Of a stretch of DNA of 64,000 nt, positions 19,323 to 28,982 are shown in pieces (positions within the stretch are counted from its first letter, which is position 1; the number at the start of each line of letters is the position of its first letter). A program made the position numbers and the translations under genes. Source of the DNA: Deltaproteobacteria bacterium (GTDB lineage: Bacteria; Myxococcota; Myxococcia; SLRQ01). The DNA is taken from NCBI GenBank assembly GCA_029210625.1, contig JARGFU010000023.1, positions 1-64,000 of the forward strand. Direction: 5' to 3'. The notes below the pieces were generated by a model. That model saw only the letters and a program-made list of their open reading frames with translations, had not been told where the DNA came from and searched no databases.

Positions 19323-22300
19323 CTAGCTGCAGCCGGAGGTCGATCCGCAGCTGACGCACTTCAGGCAGGTGCCGTTGCGGACCATGGTCATCTGACCGCA
19401 GTCACCGCAGGCCTCACCCTCGTAGCCCTGGGCCTTGGCCATGGAGATCTTGTCCAGATCCCGCTTGGCGGCCTTCCGGGAGGAGCCCCGGCCCGCCTTG
19501 CTGCGGCCCCCGCCCCCGCTCATGGGGGTGAGGCGGGCCGAGCCCCGGGAGACGGCGCCGCCGCCGCCGACTGCGGTGCGCAGGAAGCCGACGCTGGCGA
19601 CCTCAGCCTGGTGCTGCTCCTGAAACTCGAAGTGCAGCTCGGAGGGGGCATCGGCCATGCGCTCGTAGACCTCCTCGTCCTCGTACTCGGGCTCCTCGGG
19701 GCGGTGCATGGCGTCGTGCCGCAGGTCGTCGGCCTGGACGTGGGCCAGCTCGTGGCGGCCCAGGTAGGAGACGGCCAGCTCCCGGAAGATGTAGTCGATG
19801 ACCGAGGTGGCCATCTTGATCCGGTCGTTGCCCTGCACCATGCCGTTGGGCTCGAAGCGGGAGAAGACGAAGGCGTCGACGAACTCCTCGAGGGGCACGC
19901 CGTACTGCAGGCCCAGGGAGAGCGCCACGGCGAAGGAGTTCATCAGCGAGCGGAAGGCGGCGCCCTCCTTGTGCATGTCGATGAAGATCTCGCCGAGGGT
20001 GCCGTCGTCGTACTCGCCGGTCCGCAGGTAGACCTTGTGGCCGCCGACCACCGCCTTCTGGGTGTAGCCCCGGCGGCGGTCCGGCAGGCGCCGGCGGTGC
20101 GCCAGGTAGCGCAGGATGATCCGCTCGGCGGCCTCCTGGGGCGCGGCCCGCGAGGGCACGGGGACCTCGTCATCGTCATCGACGGCCCAGGTCGCCGAGA
20201 GGGGCTGGGAGAGCTTCGAGCCGTCCCGGTAGAGGGCCATCGCCTTCAGGCCCAGACGCCAGGAGAGGAGGTAGGCGTCCTTGACCTCCTCGACGGTGGC
20301 CTCGGCGGGCATGTTGATGGTCTTGGAGATGGCGCCGGAGATGAAGGGCTGGGCCGCCGCCATCATCCGGATGTGCGCCTCGGCCGCGATGAAGCGCGTG
20401 CCGTAGCGGCCGCAGCGGTTGGCGCAGTCGAAGACCGGCAGGTGCTCCTCCTTCACGTGCGGCGCGCCCTCGATGGTCATCGTGCCGCAGGCGTAGTCGG
20501 AGGCCCGGCGCACCTCGTCGGGGGTGAAGCCCAGGTAGGAGAGGAGGTCGAAGTCCGGGGCCGTGAAGGTCTCGGCGTCGATGTCCAGCCGCTCCTTGAG
20601 GAGCTCGTCACCCAGGGTCCAGCGGTTGAAGGCGAAGGAGAGATCGAAGGCCGAGGCCACGGCCTGATCCACCTTGCGCAGGTCGCTCTCCTGGAAGCCT
20701 CGCTCCTTGAGGGCCTCGTGGTTCACGCCGGGGGCGCCCTTCAGGGAGCCGGCGCCCTTCACGTAGGCGACGATGGCGTCGACCTCGCGGGGGTCGTAGC
20801 CCAGGCGGGCGAGGGCCGCGGGCACCGACTGGTTGATGATCTTGAAGTAGCCGCCGCCGGCCAGCTTCTTGAACTTCACCAGGGCGAAGTCCGGCTCGAT
20901 GCCGGTGGTGTCGCAGTCCATCAGCAGACCGATGGTCCCCGTGGGGGCGATGACCGTGGTCTGGGCGTTGCGCACGCCGTGCTCGGTGGCCAGATCGACG
21001 GCCAGGTCCCAGGCGCTGCGGGCGGCCTTGGTCAGGCTGTCCGGGCAGGCGCCGGCGTCGAGGCCCACCGGGGTGACCTCGAGGTCCTCGTAGGCGTCCA
21101 CCGGGGCGTCGTAGGCCGCCCGCTTGTGGTTCTTGAGGACCCGCAGGACCTCCGCGGCGTTGCGCTCGTAGCGCGGGAAGGGCCCGTGCTCGGCCGCCAT
21201 CCGGGCGCTGGTGGCGTAGGCGTGACCGGTGAGGATCGAGGAGATCGCCCCGCACCAGGCCCGGCCCTCGCGGCTGTCGTAGGGGATGCCCAGGCGCATC
21301 AGCATGGCGCCGAGGTTGGCGAAGCCGAGGCCGAGGGTCCGGTACTCGTAGGAGCGCTGGGCGATCTCCTTGCTGGGGTACTGCGCCATCAGGACGCTGA
21401 CCTCGAGGACCACCGTCCAGATCTGGATGGCGTGGGTGAACCCACCGATGTCGAAGGGGTTCTCCTGGTCGCCCCGCAGGAGGGTCATCAGGTTCACCGA
21501 CGCCAGGTTGCAGGCCGTGTCGTCGAGGAACATGTACTCGGAGCAGGGGTTGCTCGCCCGGATCCGCCCGTCGGTGGGGCAGGTGTGCCAGGCGTTGATC
21601 GTGCCGTCGAACTGCACGCCGGGGTCCGCGCTGCCCCAGGCCGCGGTGGCGATCCGCTCCCAGAGGTCCCGGGCGTGGACGCGCTTGGCCACCTTGCCGT
21701 CGGTGCGGCGCAGCAGCTCCCACTCGCCGTCGTCCAGGACGGCCTTCATGAACTCGTCGGGCACCCGCACCGAGTTGTTGGAGTTCTGGCCGGCCACGGT
21801 GGCGTAGGCCTCGGACTCCCAGTCGGTGTCGAAGGTGGGGAAGATGATGGAGGTGAAGCCCTGGCGGGCCAGCTGGAGGCAGCGCTGGATGTAGGAGGGC
21901 GCCACGAAGGCCGCCTTCGCCAGCTTGATGGCGCCGGCGAGGACCTCGTTCTCCTCCGGGTCGAAGCGGGCGTCGCCCTCGACGGTGTCGGTGTGGCAGG
22001 CCGCCATGATCTGGGAGAGGTGGAGGCTGCAGGCCTTGCTGCCGGCCACCAGGGCGGCCACCTTCTGCTCCTCGCGGATCTTCCAGTCGATGAAGTGCTC
22101 GATGTCGGGGTGATCGAGATCGAGGCAGACCATCTTGGCCGCCCGGCGGGTGGTGCCGCCCGACTTGATGGCGCCGGCGGCCCGGTCGCCGATCTTCAGG
22201 AAGCTCATCAGGCCGCTGGAGCGGCCGCCGCCGGAGAGGGGCTCCCCCTCGCCGCGCAGCGCCGAGAAGTTGGTGCCGGTGCCCGAGCCGTACTTGAAGA

Positions 22301-22970
22301 GGCGGGCCTCCCGGGTCCAGAGGTCCATGATGCCGCCCTCGCCCACCAGGTCGTCCGCGACGGACTGGATGAAGCAGGCGTGGGGCTGCGGGTGCTCGTA
22401 GGCGCTCCGGGACTTCTTCAGCTCGCCGGTCTTGGGATCGGCGTAGTAGTGGCCCTGGGCCGGGCCGTCGATGCCATAGGCCCAGTGGAGGCCGGTGTTG
22501 AACCACTGCGGGCTGTTGGGGGCCACCATCTGGCGGGCCAGCATCCAGCGCAGCTCGTCGTGGAAGGCCGAGGCGTCCTTCTCGGTGTCGAAGTAGCCGT
22601 GCTTCCAGCCCCAGTAGGTCCAGCAGCCGGCCAGCCGGTCGAAGGTCTGGCGGGCGTCGTGCTCGCGCCCCTCCCGGGCCTCGGCGGAGAGCTTGGCGAT
22701 GGCCTTCTCGTCGGGCACGCGGCGGCGCAGCCACGCCGGGACGGAGCGCTCCATCACGGTGCGGACGGCCGCTGGCACGCCGGCCTTGCGCAGGTACTTC
22801 TGCGCCAGGATGTCCACGGCGACCTGCGACCAGTGGTCCGGCACCAGGACACCATCGGCCTCGAAGACCAGCTCCCCGGAGGGATCACGGATCTCGGAGC
22901 GGCGGGCGACGAAGTTGAAGTCGTCGTAGGGCGAGCGACCTTCGACAGTGAAGCGGCGGGTGATCTGCAT
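19323..22970 (-). CDS. nrdJ: Vitamin B12-dependent (class II) ribonucleotide reductase
   Basis: Reduces ribonucleotides to deoxyribonucleotides with adenosylcobalamin as radical source, independently of oxygen. 1215 residues, normal for the long bacterial NrdJ. Signatures: [13 protein letters not shown] near residue 150, the active-site segment [21 protein letters not shown], and [13 protein letters not shown]. The TSCPD-type region (about 1015-1090, [19 protein letters not shown]) and the C-terminal Cys-rich tail ([15 protein letters not shown] to SGCS) are both present; the tail shuttles electrons from thioredoxin to the active site. The ATG at 22970 gives the normal start [11 protein letters not shown]. 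It is a single-gene unit with a strong terminator downstream and a 660-bp gene-free leader upstream. No cobalamin riboswitch signature was found in the leader. Confidence 0.96.
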   Translation of the reverse strand: MQITRRFTVEGRSPYDDFNFVARRSEIRDPSGELVFEADGVLVPDHWSQVAVDILAQKYLRKAGVPAAVRTVMERSVPAWLRRRVPDEKAIAKLSAEAREGREHDARQTFDRLAGCWTYWGWKHGYFDTEKDASAFHDELRWMLARQMVAPNSPQWFNTGLHWAYGIDGPAQGHYYADPKTGELKKSRSAYEHPQPHACFIQSVADDLVGEGGIMDLWTREARLFKYGSGTGTNFSALRGEGEPLSGGGRSSGLMSFLKIGDRAAGAIKSGGTTRRAAKMVCLDLDHPDIEHFIDWKIREEQKVAALVAGSKACSLHLSQIMAACHTDTVEGDARFDPEENEVLAGAIKLAKAAFVAPSYIQRCLQLARQGFTSIIFPTFDTDWESEAYATVAGQNSNNSVRVPDEFMKAVLDDGEWELLRRTDGKVAKRVHARDLWERIATAAWGSADPGVQFDGTINAWHTCPTDGRIRASNPCSEYMFLDDTACNLASVNLMTLLRGDQENPFDIGGFTHAIQIWTVVLEVSVLMAQYPSKEIAQRSYEYRTLGLGFANLGAMLMRLGIPYDSREGRAWCGAISSILTGHAYATSARMAAEHGPFPRYERNAAEVLRVLKNHKRAAYDAPVDAYEDLEVTPVGLDAGACPDSLTKAARSAWDLAVDLATEHGVRNAQTTVIAPTGTIGLLMDCDTTGIEPDFALVKFKKLAGGGYFKIINQSVPAALARLGYDPREVDAIVAYVKGAGSLKGAPGVNHEALKERGFQESDLRKVDQAVASAFDLSFAFNRWTLGDELLKERLDIDAETFTAPDFDLLSYLGFTPDEVRRASDYACGTMTIEGAPHVKEEHLPVFDCANRCGRYGTRFIAAEAHIRMMAAAQPFISGAISKTINMPAEATVEEVKDAYLLSWRLGLKAMALYRDGSKLSQPLSATWAVDDDDEVPVPSRAAPQEAAERIILRYLAHRRRLPDRRRGYTQKAVVGGHKVYLRTGEYDDGTLGEIFIDMHKEGAAFRSLMNSFAVALSLGLQYGVPLEEFVDAFVFSRFEPNGMVQGNDRIKMATSVIDYIFRELAVSYLGRHELAHVQADDLRHDAMHRPEEPEYEDEEVYERMADAPSELHFEFQEQHQAEVASVGFLRTAVGGGGAVSRGSARLTPMSGGGGRSKAGRGSSRKAAKRDLDKISMAKAQGYEGEACGDCGQMTMVRNGTCLKCVSCGSTSGCS

Positions 22971-23089
22971 CAGCGGGGACCTCCGGGGACATCATTCAGG
23001 GGGACGGCAGAGGGACCCATCTTTCCGCTCCACCGGTGCGGCGCACCCAGGCCGCGTGGTTCCAAAGCCTCTCGATCGACGGACGTGTC

Positions 23090-23108
23090 CCGCCACCCAG
23101 TGTGGCGG
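23090..23108. promoter_or_regulatory. 7-bp perfect hairpin in nrdJ leader
   Basis: CCGCCAC-ccagt-GTGGCGG, perfect stem with a 5-nt loop, 120 bp upstream of the nrdJ start. Candidate leader stem-loop or operator. Confidence 0.4.
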
Positions 23109-23299
23109 CCCGCGGTGCGCAACGACGCTGATATGTCCCCCATCGACCTCAAAGCGAGCGTGAGACTCTCCAGCGCGACCAGAGAGATCAACAGGGTTGT
23201 CTCTCGCCCACGATTGACTGCACGAGAACGAGGTCCCGCCGAGACCCCCCTCGACGGCCCGCCGGCGGCGCCGCCGATCCGCTGCCGATCCGCCCCCGC

Positions 23300-23346
23300 G
23301 TGATCGGGCTCTCGATCGCAATTCCAGCGCCCGAGAAGCCGATCAC
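23300..23346. promoter_or_regulatory. Large inverted repeat in nrdJ leader
   Basis: Two 15-nt arms (23300-23314 and 23332-23346) pair at 13 of 15 positions around a 17-nt loop. The outer 8 bp (GTGATCGG / CCGATCAC) are perfect. It lies about 330 bp upstream of nrdJ. It could be an operator for a dimeric regulator or a stem of a structured RNA. It does not resemble the AT-rich NrdR boxes known for nrd genes. Confidence 0.5.
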
Positions 23347-23603
23347 TGCTCCCCCGCGCCGGGCCCGGCCCGCCCCGACCGAGAGGCTGTAAAGCCCTCC
23401 GGCGAGGCCAAGTTTCGAACGCGTTCAGAGCCGAGGAATCACCTGCGATGGAGGCGAAAAATGACGCAACGAGGCAGAGTTGCGCGTCCCCCCTCCAGGC
23501 GATCATAGGTCGAAAAAAAATGGGCCGGAGAGCGCCTCGAGCGCCGTCCAGAGAGGCTTGACAGCAGTGGAGTGATCGGGCGCCGCCGCGCCCCCCTCCC
23601 GGG

Positions 23604-23631
23604 GCCTCCCGCGCCACCCCCTCCGGGAGGC
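23604..23631 (-). terminator. Hairpin directly after thrC stop
   Basis: On the minus strand GCCTCCCG / CGGGAGGC form an 8-bp perfect stem with a 12-nt loop, immediately after the thrC stop codon. No T-tract follows directly; a T8 run appears only about 85 nt later (23513-23520). It probably ends or stabilises the 3' end of the sixteen-gene minus-strand run. Confidence 0.5.
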
Positions 23632-24960
23632 TCAGAGGAGGCGATCGAGCAGCCCGCGGACCGCGTCGGTGGTGGCCTCGACCGCCACCGGCTGGTTGGG
23701 CTCGCGCGACGCGCCGTGGGGCAGGCGGCCCTCGTGGTAGGCCGCCTTGTGCTCGGAGAACTTCAGGGCGTGGGCCGTGCTCACGACCACCACCTCGGCG
23801 TCCCGGGCGATGGTCTCCTCGGCGCGGAGCTGCTCCACCGCGGCGAGCGCGACGCCGGTGTGGGGGTCGAGGAAGAGCCCCGCCCGATCCGCGCGGGCCG
23901 CCGCCTCCGAGAGCTGCGCCTCGGAGGCCTGGCGCACGATGCCGTCCACCGCCTCGAGCGCCCGCACCGCCTTCGGGAAGGAGACGGGGTTGCCGATCCG
24001 GATCGCGCTGGCGGCGGTCTCACCCGCGACCACCGCCTCGAAGTCCCAGCCCCGCTGGCTGGCGAGGTAGAGGGGGTTGGCGGCCTCGGCCTGGGCGACG
24101 CAGACCCGGGGCATCGCCTCCGTGAGGCCCAGCGCCCGCAGCAGCTCGAAGCCCGCCACCAGGGCCGACACGTTGCCCAGGTTCCCCCCGGGGATGACCA
24201 CCCAGTCGGGCACCCTCCCTCCCAGCTGCTGGACGATCTCCAGGGCGACGGTCTTCTGCCCCTCGACCCGCAGGCTGTTCATGGAGTTGGCCAGGTAGAT
24301 CCCCGCGTCCCGGGTGATGGCCTGCACGATGGTCATGCAGCCGTCGAAGTCGGTCTCGAGGGCCAGCACCTTCGCCCCGTGGGCCAGGGGCTGGAGGAGC
24401 TGGGCGGTGCTGATCTTGCCGGCCGGCAGGAAGACCACCGCCGGGATGCCGGCCGCCGCGGCGTAGGCGGCCAGCGCCGCGGAGGTGTCCCCGGTCGAGG
24501 CGCAGGCCACCGCCCGGATGGGCTTGCCCGCCCGCACCATCGCCTTCACCGCCGAGACCAGGACCGTCATGCCCAGGTCCTTGAAGCTGCCGGTGTGAGA
24601 GGTGCCGCACTGCTTCACCCAGAGGTGGGAGAGCCCCTCCTCTTCGGCCAGGCGGGGGCTCTCGACCAGGGGCGTGCTCCCCTCCCCCAGGGTCACCAGA
24701 TCCTCGTCCTCGAGCAGCGGGTGCACCCACTCCCGGCGGGCCCAGACCCCCGAGCGCTCCCAGGGCACCGCGGAGATCAGGCGGCGCTCGAAGCGCTCGC
24801 GCCACGCGCCCGCCTCGACGGTCTTGAGGGCCTCGAGATCGTGGACCACCTCCAGCAGGCCGCCGCAGGCCGGGCAGCGGTAGACGATCTCGTCGAGGGG
24901 GTGCCTGCCCTCCGGGCAGCCCTGCAGGCAGCGGAACTCGGCGTGGAAGCTCGAGGGCAT
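23632..24960 (-). CDS. thrC: Threonine synthase
   Basis: Converts O-phospho-homoserine to threonine with pyridoxal phosphate. 442 residues from the ATG at 24960. An N-terminal Cys-rich segment (CLQGCPEG then CPACGG, residues 11-34) resembles the small zinc-binding cap of the archaeal and plant-like threonine synthases. The PLP lysine is Lys127 in HTGSFKDLGM, and the phosphate loop is VIPGGNLGNVSAL. The product list of family motifs is complete (LGEGSTPLVE, CASTGDTSAALAAY). It is the last gene of a long minus-strand run, 8 bp after the zinc-ribbon gene. Together with lysC at 1.3-2.6 kb it represents the aspartate family of amino acids. Confidence 0.95.
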   Translation of the reverse strand: MPSSFHAEFRCLQGCPEGRHPLDEIVYRCPACGGLLEVVHDLEALKTVEAGAWRERFERRLISAVPWERSGVWARREWVHPLLEDEDLVTLGEGSTPLVESPRLAEEEGLSHLWVKQCGTSHTGSFKDLGMTVLVSAVKAMVRAGKPIRAVACASTGDTSAALAAYAAAAGIPAVVFLPAGKISTAQLLQPLAHGAKVLALETDFDGCMTIVQAITRDAGIYLANSMNSLRVEGQKTVALEIVQQLGGRVPDWVVIPGGNLGNVSALVAGFELLRALGLTEAMPRVCVAQAEAANPLYLASQRGWDFEAVVAGETAASAIRIGNPVSFPKAVRALEAVDGIVRQASEAQLSEAAARADRAGLFLDPHTGVALAAVEQLRAEETIARDAEVVVVSTAHALKFSEHKAAYHEGRLPHGASREPNQPVAVEATTDAVRGLLDRLL

Positions 24961-24968
24961 GGATCGCT

Positions 24969-25388
24969 CTACTCTTCCGGGACCCGCATCTTGGCGCCGC
25001 AGCCGCGGCAGCGGCCGGGGGCCAGCCCCGGCAGGCCGCAGTCGCTGCAGGGCACGACGATCTCTTCGAGGTGATCCGGGATGCCGTTCTCGTTGGCGTC
25101 CTTGGTGACCCGCCGGCCGCGGTGCCGCTGCATCCCGCAGCGCTCGCAGATCAGCCCCGAGGCCTGCACGTGACTGCACCAGACACAGGGTGAGCTCTCG
25201 GTGAGGGCGGCGGTCGCCGGGGTGGGATCCGGGGCGGCCACCGCGGTGGTCTCGAGGCCCTCGATCATCGCGACCGGGGCATCGACGTGCCCCTGGCTCG
25301 CGACCTCGGCCTTGGGGAAGGGCATCCCGCAGACCTCGCAGTCGGTGCCCTGGGGCTGCTGGTTCTCGCAGAGTGCGCAGATGATCAC
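24969..25388 (-). CDS. Small multi-zinc-ribbon protein, GTG start
   Basis: 139 residues with three paired Cys clusters: CALCENQQPQGTDCEVCG, CVWCSHVQASGLICERCG and CSDCGLPGLAPGRCRGCG, about 60 and 40 residues apart. Each looks like a zinc ribbon. Between the second and third is DANENGIPDHLEE, a calcium-loop-like or thrombospondin-3-like motif. No ATG exists in frame. The GTG at 25388 overlaps the rhomboid stop as GTGA, so translation is most likely coupled, and this decides the start. Function unknown; the close coupling to a rhomboid protease gene suggests a shared job. Confidence 0.75.
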   Translation of the reverse strand: MIICALCENQQPQGTDCEVCGMPFPKAEVASQGHVDAPVAMIEGLETTAVAAPDPTPATAALTESSPCVWCSHVQASGLICERCGMQRHRGRRVTKDANENGIPDHLEEIVVPCSDCGLPGLAPGRCRGCGAKMRVPEE

Positions 25389-26395
25389 GGAGGTGAGCCT
25401 ACCCCAGATCGCCCCTCCGGGTGGGCCTCGAGCTCGCCGCTTCGCAGCCAGGCGATGATCTGCTGGTTCCCGCCCTGGAGCGTCGCCAGGTAGGACTCGG
25501 GCAGGGCCCGGGCCGCCGCCGTCGCCTCGGGCAGCCTCCCCGCCTGCGCCAGGACCAGGGCCAGGTTGGCCCGGATCCAGTGGGCGTCGGGGTGGCGCTC
25601 CAGCACCGCCTCGAAGTGGGTGGCGGCCGCCGGCCAGTCCTTCGCGTCGAAGGCCCGGGAGCCGAGGAAGGCCTGGTGGCGGGAGGTCCAGCGGGGGTTG
25701 AGGCCCCCGAAGGCCAGGAGGGCCAGGAGGGCGGCGAAGGCCCCGGAGAAGGCCAGTCGCCGCAGGCCGTGCTGGCTCCAGGCCCAGCCCAGGAGGGCCC
25801 CGAAGAGCGCCCCGGCGCCGTGGGCGTAGTTGGCGACCGGCAGCACGTCCGCCACGGTGAGGACCACGCAGAGCAGGCCCCAGCCCAGGAAGACCTGGGC
25901 GTTCTTCACCCCGAAGAGCATCCCGAAGGGCCCCCCGAGGGGCCGCAGGGCCACGTAGCCGAAGCAGAAGAGGCCGTAGACCGCCCCCGAGAGCCCCACC
26001 GAGCCGGGATAGTCGAGGGCCACGAAGGCCAGCTCCGCCAGGGAGCCGGCCACCCCCGTGGCCAGGGTCAGGAGGAGGAGCCGGGCGCCGCCGAAGCGCA
26101 CCTCGATGGCGAAGGCGAGGGTCCACCACCACAGGACGTTGAAGGCCACGTGGAGGAAGTTCACGTGGAAGAAGTTGGCGGTGAGGAGGCGCCAGAGCTC
26201 CCCACCCCAGACCTCGTCCGGGGCCATCACGCCGCGCTCGAAGAGCTCCGGCTGGAGGTTCCCTGCCAGGAAGAGGCCCGCGCAGAAGAGGGCCACCGCG
26301 GTGGTTACCGGCCCGAGGCGGGCCCGCTCGGTGAGGCTCAGGTGCCGGGGCGGCGGCGCGCCCGGCGGAGGGTCTTGGCGGGCTTCAGGGGGCAT
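25385..26395 (-). CDS. Rhomboid-family intramembrane serine protease with C-terminal TPR-like domain
   Basis: 336 residues from the ATG at 26395; a TTG at 26422 is the alternative start. About six transmembrane helices lie between residues 29 and 230. Catalytic residues are recognisable: Ser136 in GLSGAVYG and His192 in ANYAHGAGALFGALLG, plus the HVNFLHVAFN motif in the second helix. The last 90 residues are cytoplasmic and look like one or two TPR hairpins (DWPAAATHFEAVLERHP, then RANLALVLAQAGRLPEATA), a common extension in deltaproteobacterial rhomboids. Membrane-protein substrate unknown. The stop overlaps the start of the zinc-ribbon gene. Confidence 0.93.
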   Translation of the reverse strand: MPPEARQDPPPGAPPPRHLSLTERARLGPVTTAVALFCAGLFLAGNLQPELFERGVMAPDEVWGGELWRLLTANFFHVNFLHVAFNVLWWWTLAFAIEVRFGGARLLLLTLATGVAGSLAELAFVALDYPGSVGLSGAVYGLFCFGYVALRPLGGPFGMLFGVKNAQVFLGWGLLCVVLTVADVLPVANYAHGAGALFGALLGWAWSQHGLRRLAFSGAFAALLALLAFGGLNPRWTSRHQAFLGSRAFDAKDWPAAATHFEAVLERHPDAHWIRANLALVLAQAGRLPEATAAARALPESYLATLQGGNQQIIAWLRSGELEAHPEGRSGVGSPP

Positions 26396-26473
26396 CGGTG
26401 GGGTCCCGGTGAGGGGGAACAAGGTGCAACATCAATCCGGACTCATCGAATTTCAAAGGGTTTTTTCGGCGGC

Positions 26474-28969
26474 TCAGCCGACCCGCCCGAGGGAGAGGCG
26501 GCCGTGCCAGCGGCGCTCGAGCTCGGCCTTCAGGCCCCGGTGCTCGGCCCGCTCCAGCTCGGGATCGGCCTCGATCAGGGCGAAGGCGTCGTCCCGGGCC
26601 TGGGAGAGGATGAGCCGGTCCCGGACCAGGTTCCCGTAGACCAGGTCCGGGTGCCCGGACTGGCGGGTGCCCAGCAGATCCCCGGGGCCCCGGATGCGCA
26701 GGTCCTCCTCGGCGATGACGAAGCCGTCGGTGGTCCGCTCCATCACCGCCAGCCGCTCCCGGGTCTTCTGCCCCTGCTGGGGGTGGGCCACCAGGAGGCA
26801 GTGGCTCTGCTTCGCCCCCCGCCCGACCCGGCCGCGCAGCTGATGGAGCTGGGAGAGGCCGAAGCGCTCGGCGTGCTCGACGACCATCACCGTGGCGTTG
26901 GGCACGTCGATGCCGACCTCGATGACCGTGGTGGCGACCAGGATCTGGGTCCGGCCGGCGCTGAAGACGGCCATCACCGCGTCCTTCTCGGCCGGGGCCA
27001 TCCGGCCGTGGAGGAGGCCGATCTGCAGCTCCGGGAAGACCTCGGCCGCCAGGTGCTCCCGCCGCTCGGTGGCCGCCTGGACCTCCTCGAGGGCCACCGA
27101 GGTCTCGACCAGGGGGTAGACCACGTAGGCCTGCCTCCCCTGGGCCACCTGCTCCCGCACCACCTCCCAGACCTCGTCGATCCGCTTCGCCCGGTAGACC
27201 TTCGTGGCCACCGGCGTCCGGCCCGGGGGCAGCTCGTCCAGGATCGAGAGGTCGAGATCCCCGTAGGCGGTCATCGCCAGGGTCCGGGGGATGGGGGTGG
27301 CGGTCATGACCAGCACGTCGGGGCGCTGGCCCTTCTCCATCAGGGCGCGGCGCTGGGCCACCCCGAAGCGGTGCTGCTCGTCCACCACCAGGGTGGCCAG
27401 ATCCCGGAAGGTCACGTCGGGCTGGATCAGGGCGTGGGTGCCGACCACCACCTGCGCCTCGCCGCTGGCGATGGCGGCCAGGGCCTCCCGCCGGGCGGGC
27501 GCCGCCAGCTGGCCGGTGAGCATGACGACCGTGATCCCGGCGGGCTCCAGGAGGGCCCGGAGGGAGCGGCCGTGCTGCTCGGCCAGCAGCTCGGTGGGGG
27601 CCATCAGCGCGCCCTGGTGGCCGGCCCTCACGGAGAGCCAGAGGGCCAGGCCCGCCACCACGGTCTTGCCCGAGCCCACGTCGCCCTGGAGGAGCCGGTG
27701 CATGGGCTGGGGCCGGCGCAGATCGGCCACGACCTCCCCCAGGACCCGCTCCTGGGCCCCGGTGAGCTGGAAGGGGGGCAGGCGGCGGGCCTCCTCCACC
27801 CGCTCGTCGGGGATCACCTGGGCCTGCCCGGGCTCCTGCTGGAGGCCCCGGGCCTTCTGGGCCAGCCCCAGCTGGAGGTGGAGGAACTCGTCGTAGATGA
27901 GCCGGCCGTGGGCCGGGGTCTTCGCCTCGGCCAGGGCCGAGAGATCCGCGTCCACCGGCGGCTGGTGGAGGGCCCGCAGGGCGTCGGCCAGCTCGGGCAG
28001 GCCCCGCCGGGCCTTGAGGGCCGGGGGCAAGGGATCCTCGAGGCGCGCGAGGGAGGGCAACGCGGCCTCGATGGCCAGGCGCAGGGTGCGGGCAGGGATC
28101 CCCGGCACCTCGCTGTAGCGGGGCTGGAGGCGCTCGTCCTCGGCCGCGCTGTCCCCGCCCAGGCTCTCGGGATCGAGGATCTCCGGGTGGGCCATCTCCG
28201 GGCGGCCGGTCCTCCCCTTCCCCGGCAACCGCACCTCGCCGGCCAGCGCCACCCGCTGGCCCACCTTCAGCTTCTCCTCGATCCACTTGGCGCCCCGGAA
28301 CCAGCGCACGGTGATCCGCCCGCTGCCGTCCCCGACCACGGCCTCGAAGCCGCGGCCGCGGCGGTAGAAGCGCACCCCGGCCCGCTCGACCTCACCGACC
28401 ACGGTGGCCCGGCTCCCCGCCTCGAGCTCGCCGATGGGCACCGAGCCCAGGCAGGACTGGTAGCCCAGGGGCAGGTGATGGAGCAGATCCCGGATCGTGG
28501 AGAGGCCCCGCTCGGCCAGCTTCTCGGCCCGGCTGGGGCCGATGCCGGGGAGGCCGCGGAGGCCGTCGTCGAGAGAGCGCACGTCCCCCGACGGGGGACG
28601 CGCGGGCGGCTTCGCGGCGACTCTCCCGGCCGGTTTCGGGGTCGGTTTCGGGGTCGGTTTCGGCGGATGCTGAGGCGGATGCTGAGGCGGAGGCGGAGGC
28701 TGGGGTGAGGACTCTGGCCCCAGCGCTTCCAGGAGGGCGGCCATGGCTTCCCGGCGCACCTCCCCGTGCTTGCCATCGAGCCCCGCTGCCAGCCCGCGAG
28801 CCCTCTCCACCTTCGCGGTCTCCATCCCCGCCTCGGCGGCCGCCTTCAGGCAGCCCTCGGCCAGGGCCTCCAGGCCGCCCACCCGGTCGGCGTTGGCGAA
28901 GGCACCCCGGGCGGCGAAGCCCAGCGCCTTTCGCAGCGGCCGGAGGGCCTGGTCGAGCGCCTCGCTCAC
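26474..28969 (-). CDS. recG: ATP-dependent DNA helicase RecG
   Basis: Branch-migration helicase that remodels stalled forks and R-loops. 831 residues, against about 690 in E. coli. The extra length is an N-terminal domain of about 80 helical residues plus a Pro/Lys-rich linker (about 85-130). The linker is encoded by short tandem DNA repeats (three 12-bp units of the GGTCGGTTTCGG kind and two 15-bp units). The wedge domain follows (GLPGIGPSRAEKLAERGLST). The helicase core has Walker A LLQGDVGSGKTVVA, DEQH box VVDEQHRFGVAQ, motif III VMTATPIPRTLAM and QLRGRVGR in motif VI. It starts 13 bp after greA, on the same transcript. Confidence 0.96.
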   Translation of the reverse strand: MSEALDQALRPLRKALGFAARGAFANADRVGGLEALAEGCLKAAAEAGMETAKVERARGLAAGLDGKHGEVRREAMAALLEALGPESSPQPPPPPQHPPQHPPKPTPKPTPKPAGRVAAKPPARPPSGDVRSLDDGLRGLPGIGPSRAEKLAERGLSTIRDLLHHLPLGYQSCLGSVPIGELEAGSRATVVGEVERAGVRFYRRGRGFEAVVGDGSGRITVRWFRGAKWIEEKLKVGQRVALAGEVRLPGKGRTGRPEMAHPEILDPESLGGDSAAEDERLQPRYSEVPGIPARTLRLAIEAALPSLARLEDPLPPALKARRGLPELADALRALHQPPVDADLSALAEAKTPAHGRLIYDEFLHLQLGLAQKARGLQQEPGQAQVIPDERVEEARRLPPFQLTGAQERVLGEVVADLRRPQPMHRLLQGDVGSGKTVVAGLALWLSVRAGHQGALMAPTELLAEQHGRSLRALLEPAGITVVMLTGQLAAPARREALAAIASGEAQVVVGTHALIQPDVTFRDLATLVVDEQHRFGVAQRRALMEKGQRPDVLVMTATPIPRTLAMTAYGDLDLSILDELPPGRTPVATKVYRAKRIDEVWEVVREQVAQGRQAYVVYPLVETSVALEEVQAATERREHLAAEVFPELQIGLLHGRMAPAEKDAVMAVFSAGRTQILVATTVIEVGIDVPNATVMVVEHAERFGLSQLHQLRGRVGRGAKQSHCLLVAHPQQGQKTRERLAVMERTTDGFVIAEEDLRIRGPGDLLGTRQSGHPDLVYGNLVRDRLILSQARDDAFALIEADPELERAEHRGLKAELERRWHGRLSLGRVG

Positions 28970-28982
28970 GGCGCGACCCGGC

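Larger units (their letters stand above)
22971..23631. other. 660-bp gene-free leader region upstream of nrdJ
   Basis: The longest stretch without a gene. Frames that cross it have no coding character: no recognisable motifs, Arg/Gly-rich products and no ribosome site. Base composition is slightly lower in GC than the surrounding genes, with short A- and T-runs. It contains several inverted repeats: a 15-bp arm pair at 23300-23346, a 7-bp hairpin at 23090-23108 (CCGCCAC / GTGGCGG) and a 6-bp hairpin at 23465-23484 (CGCAAC / GTTGCG). There is also an A8 run at 23513-23520. It probably holds the nrdJ promoter and a long structured 5' leader, or a small RNA. I checked for RNase P, tmRNA, SRP RNA and cobalamin riboswitch signatures and saw none. 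Confidence 0.6.

Noticed and set aside
23546-23559. GTCCAGAGAGGCTT on the plus strand resembles the PyrR-binding loop consensus (13 of 14 positions)
   Set aside because: It reads on the plus strand into the antisense of thrC, about 14 kb from pyrR, with no pyr gene downstream in that direction and no flanking stem seen. Most likely chance.
22971-23600. Possible cobalamin riboswitch in front of the B12-dependent reductase
   Set aside because: Neither the B12 box GCCACTG nor the conserved GGTGxAAxTCC core was found; the GCCACACTGG at 23097-23106 is only a partial resemblance inside a small hairpin.
22970-23617. 215-codon minus-strand frame in the nrdJ leader
   Set aside because: Arg/Gly/Ser-rich composition, no ribosome site, no motif; it simply lacks stops because of GC content.
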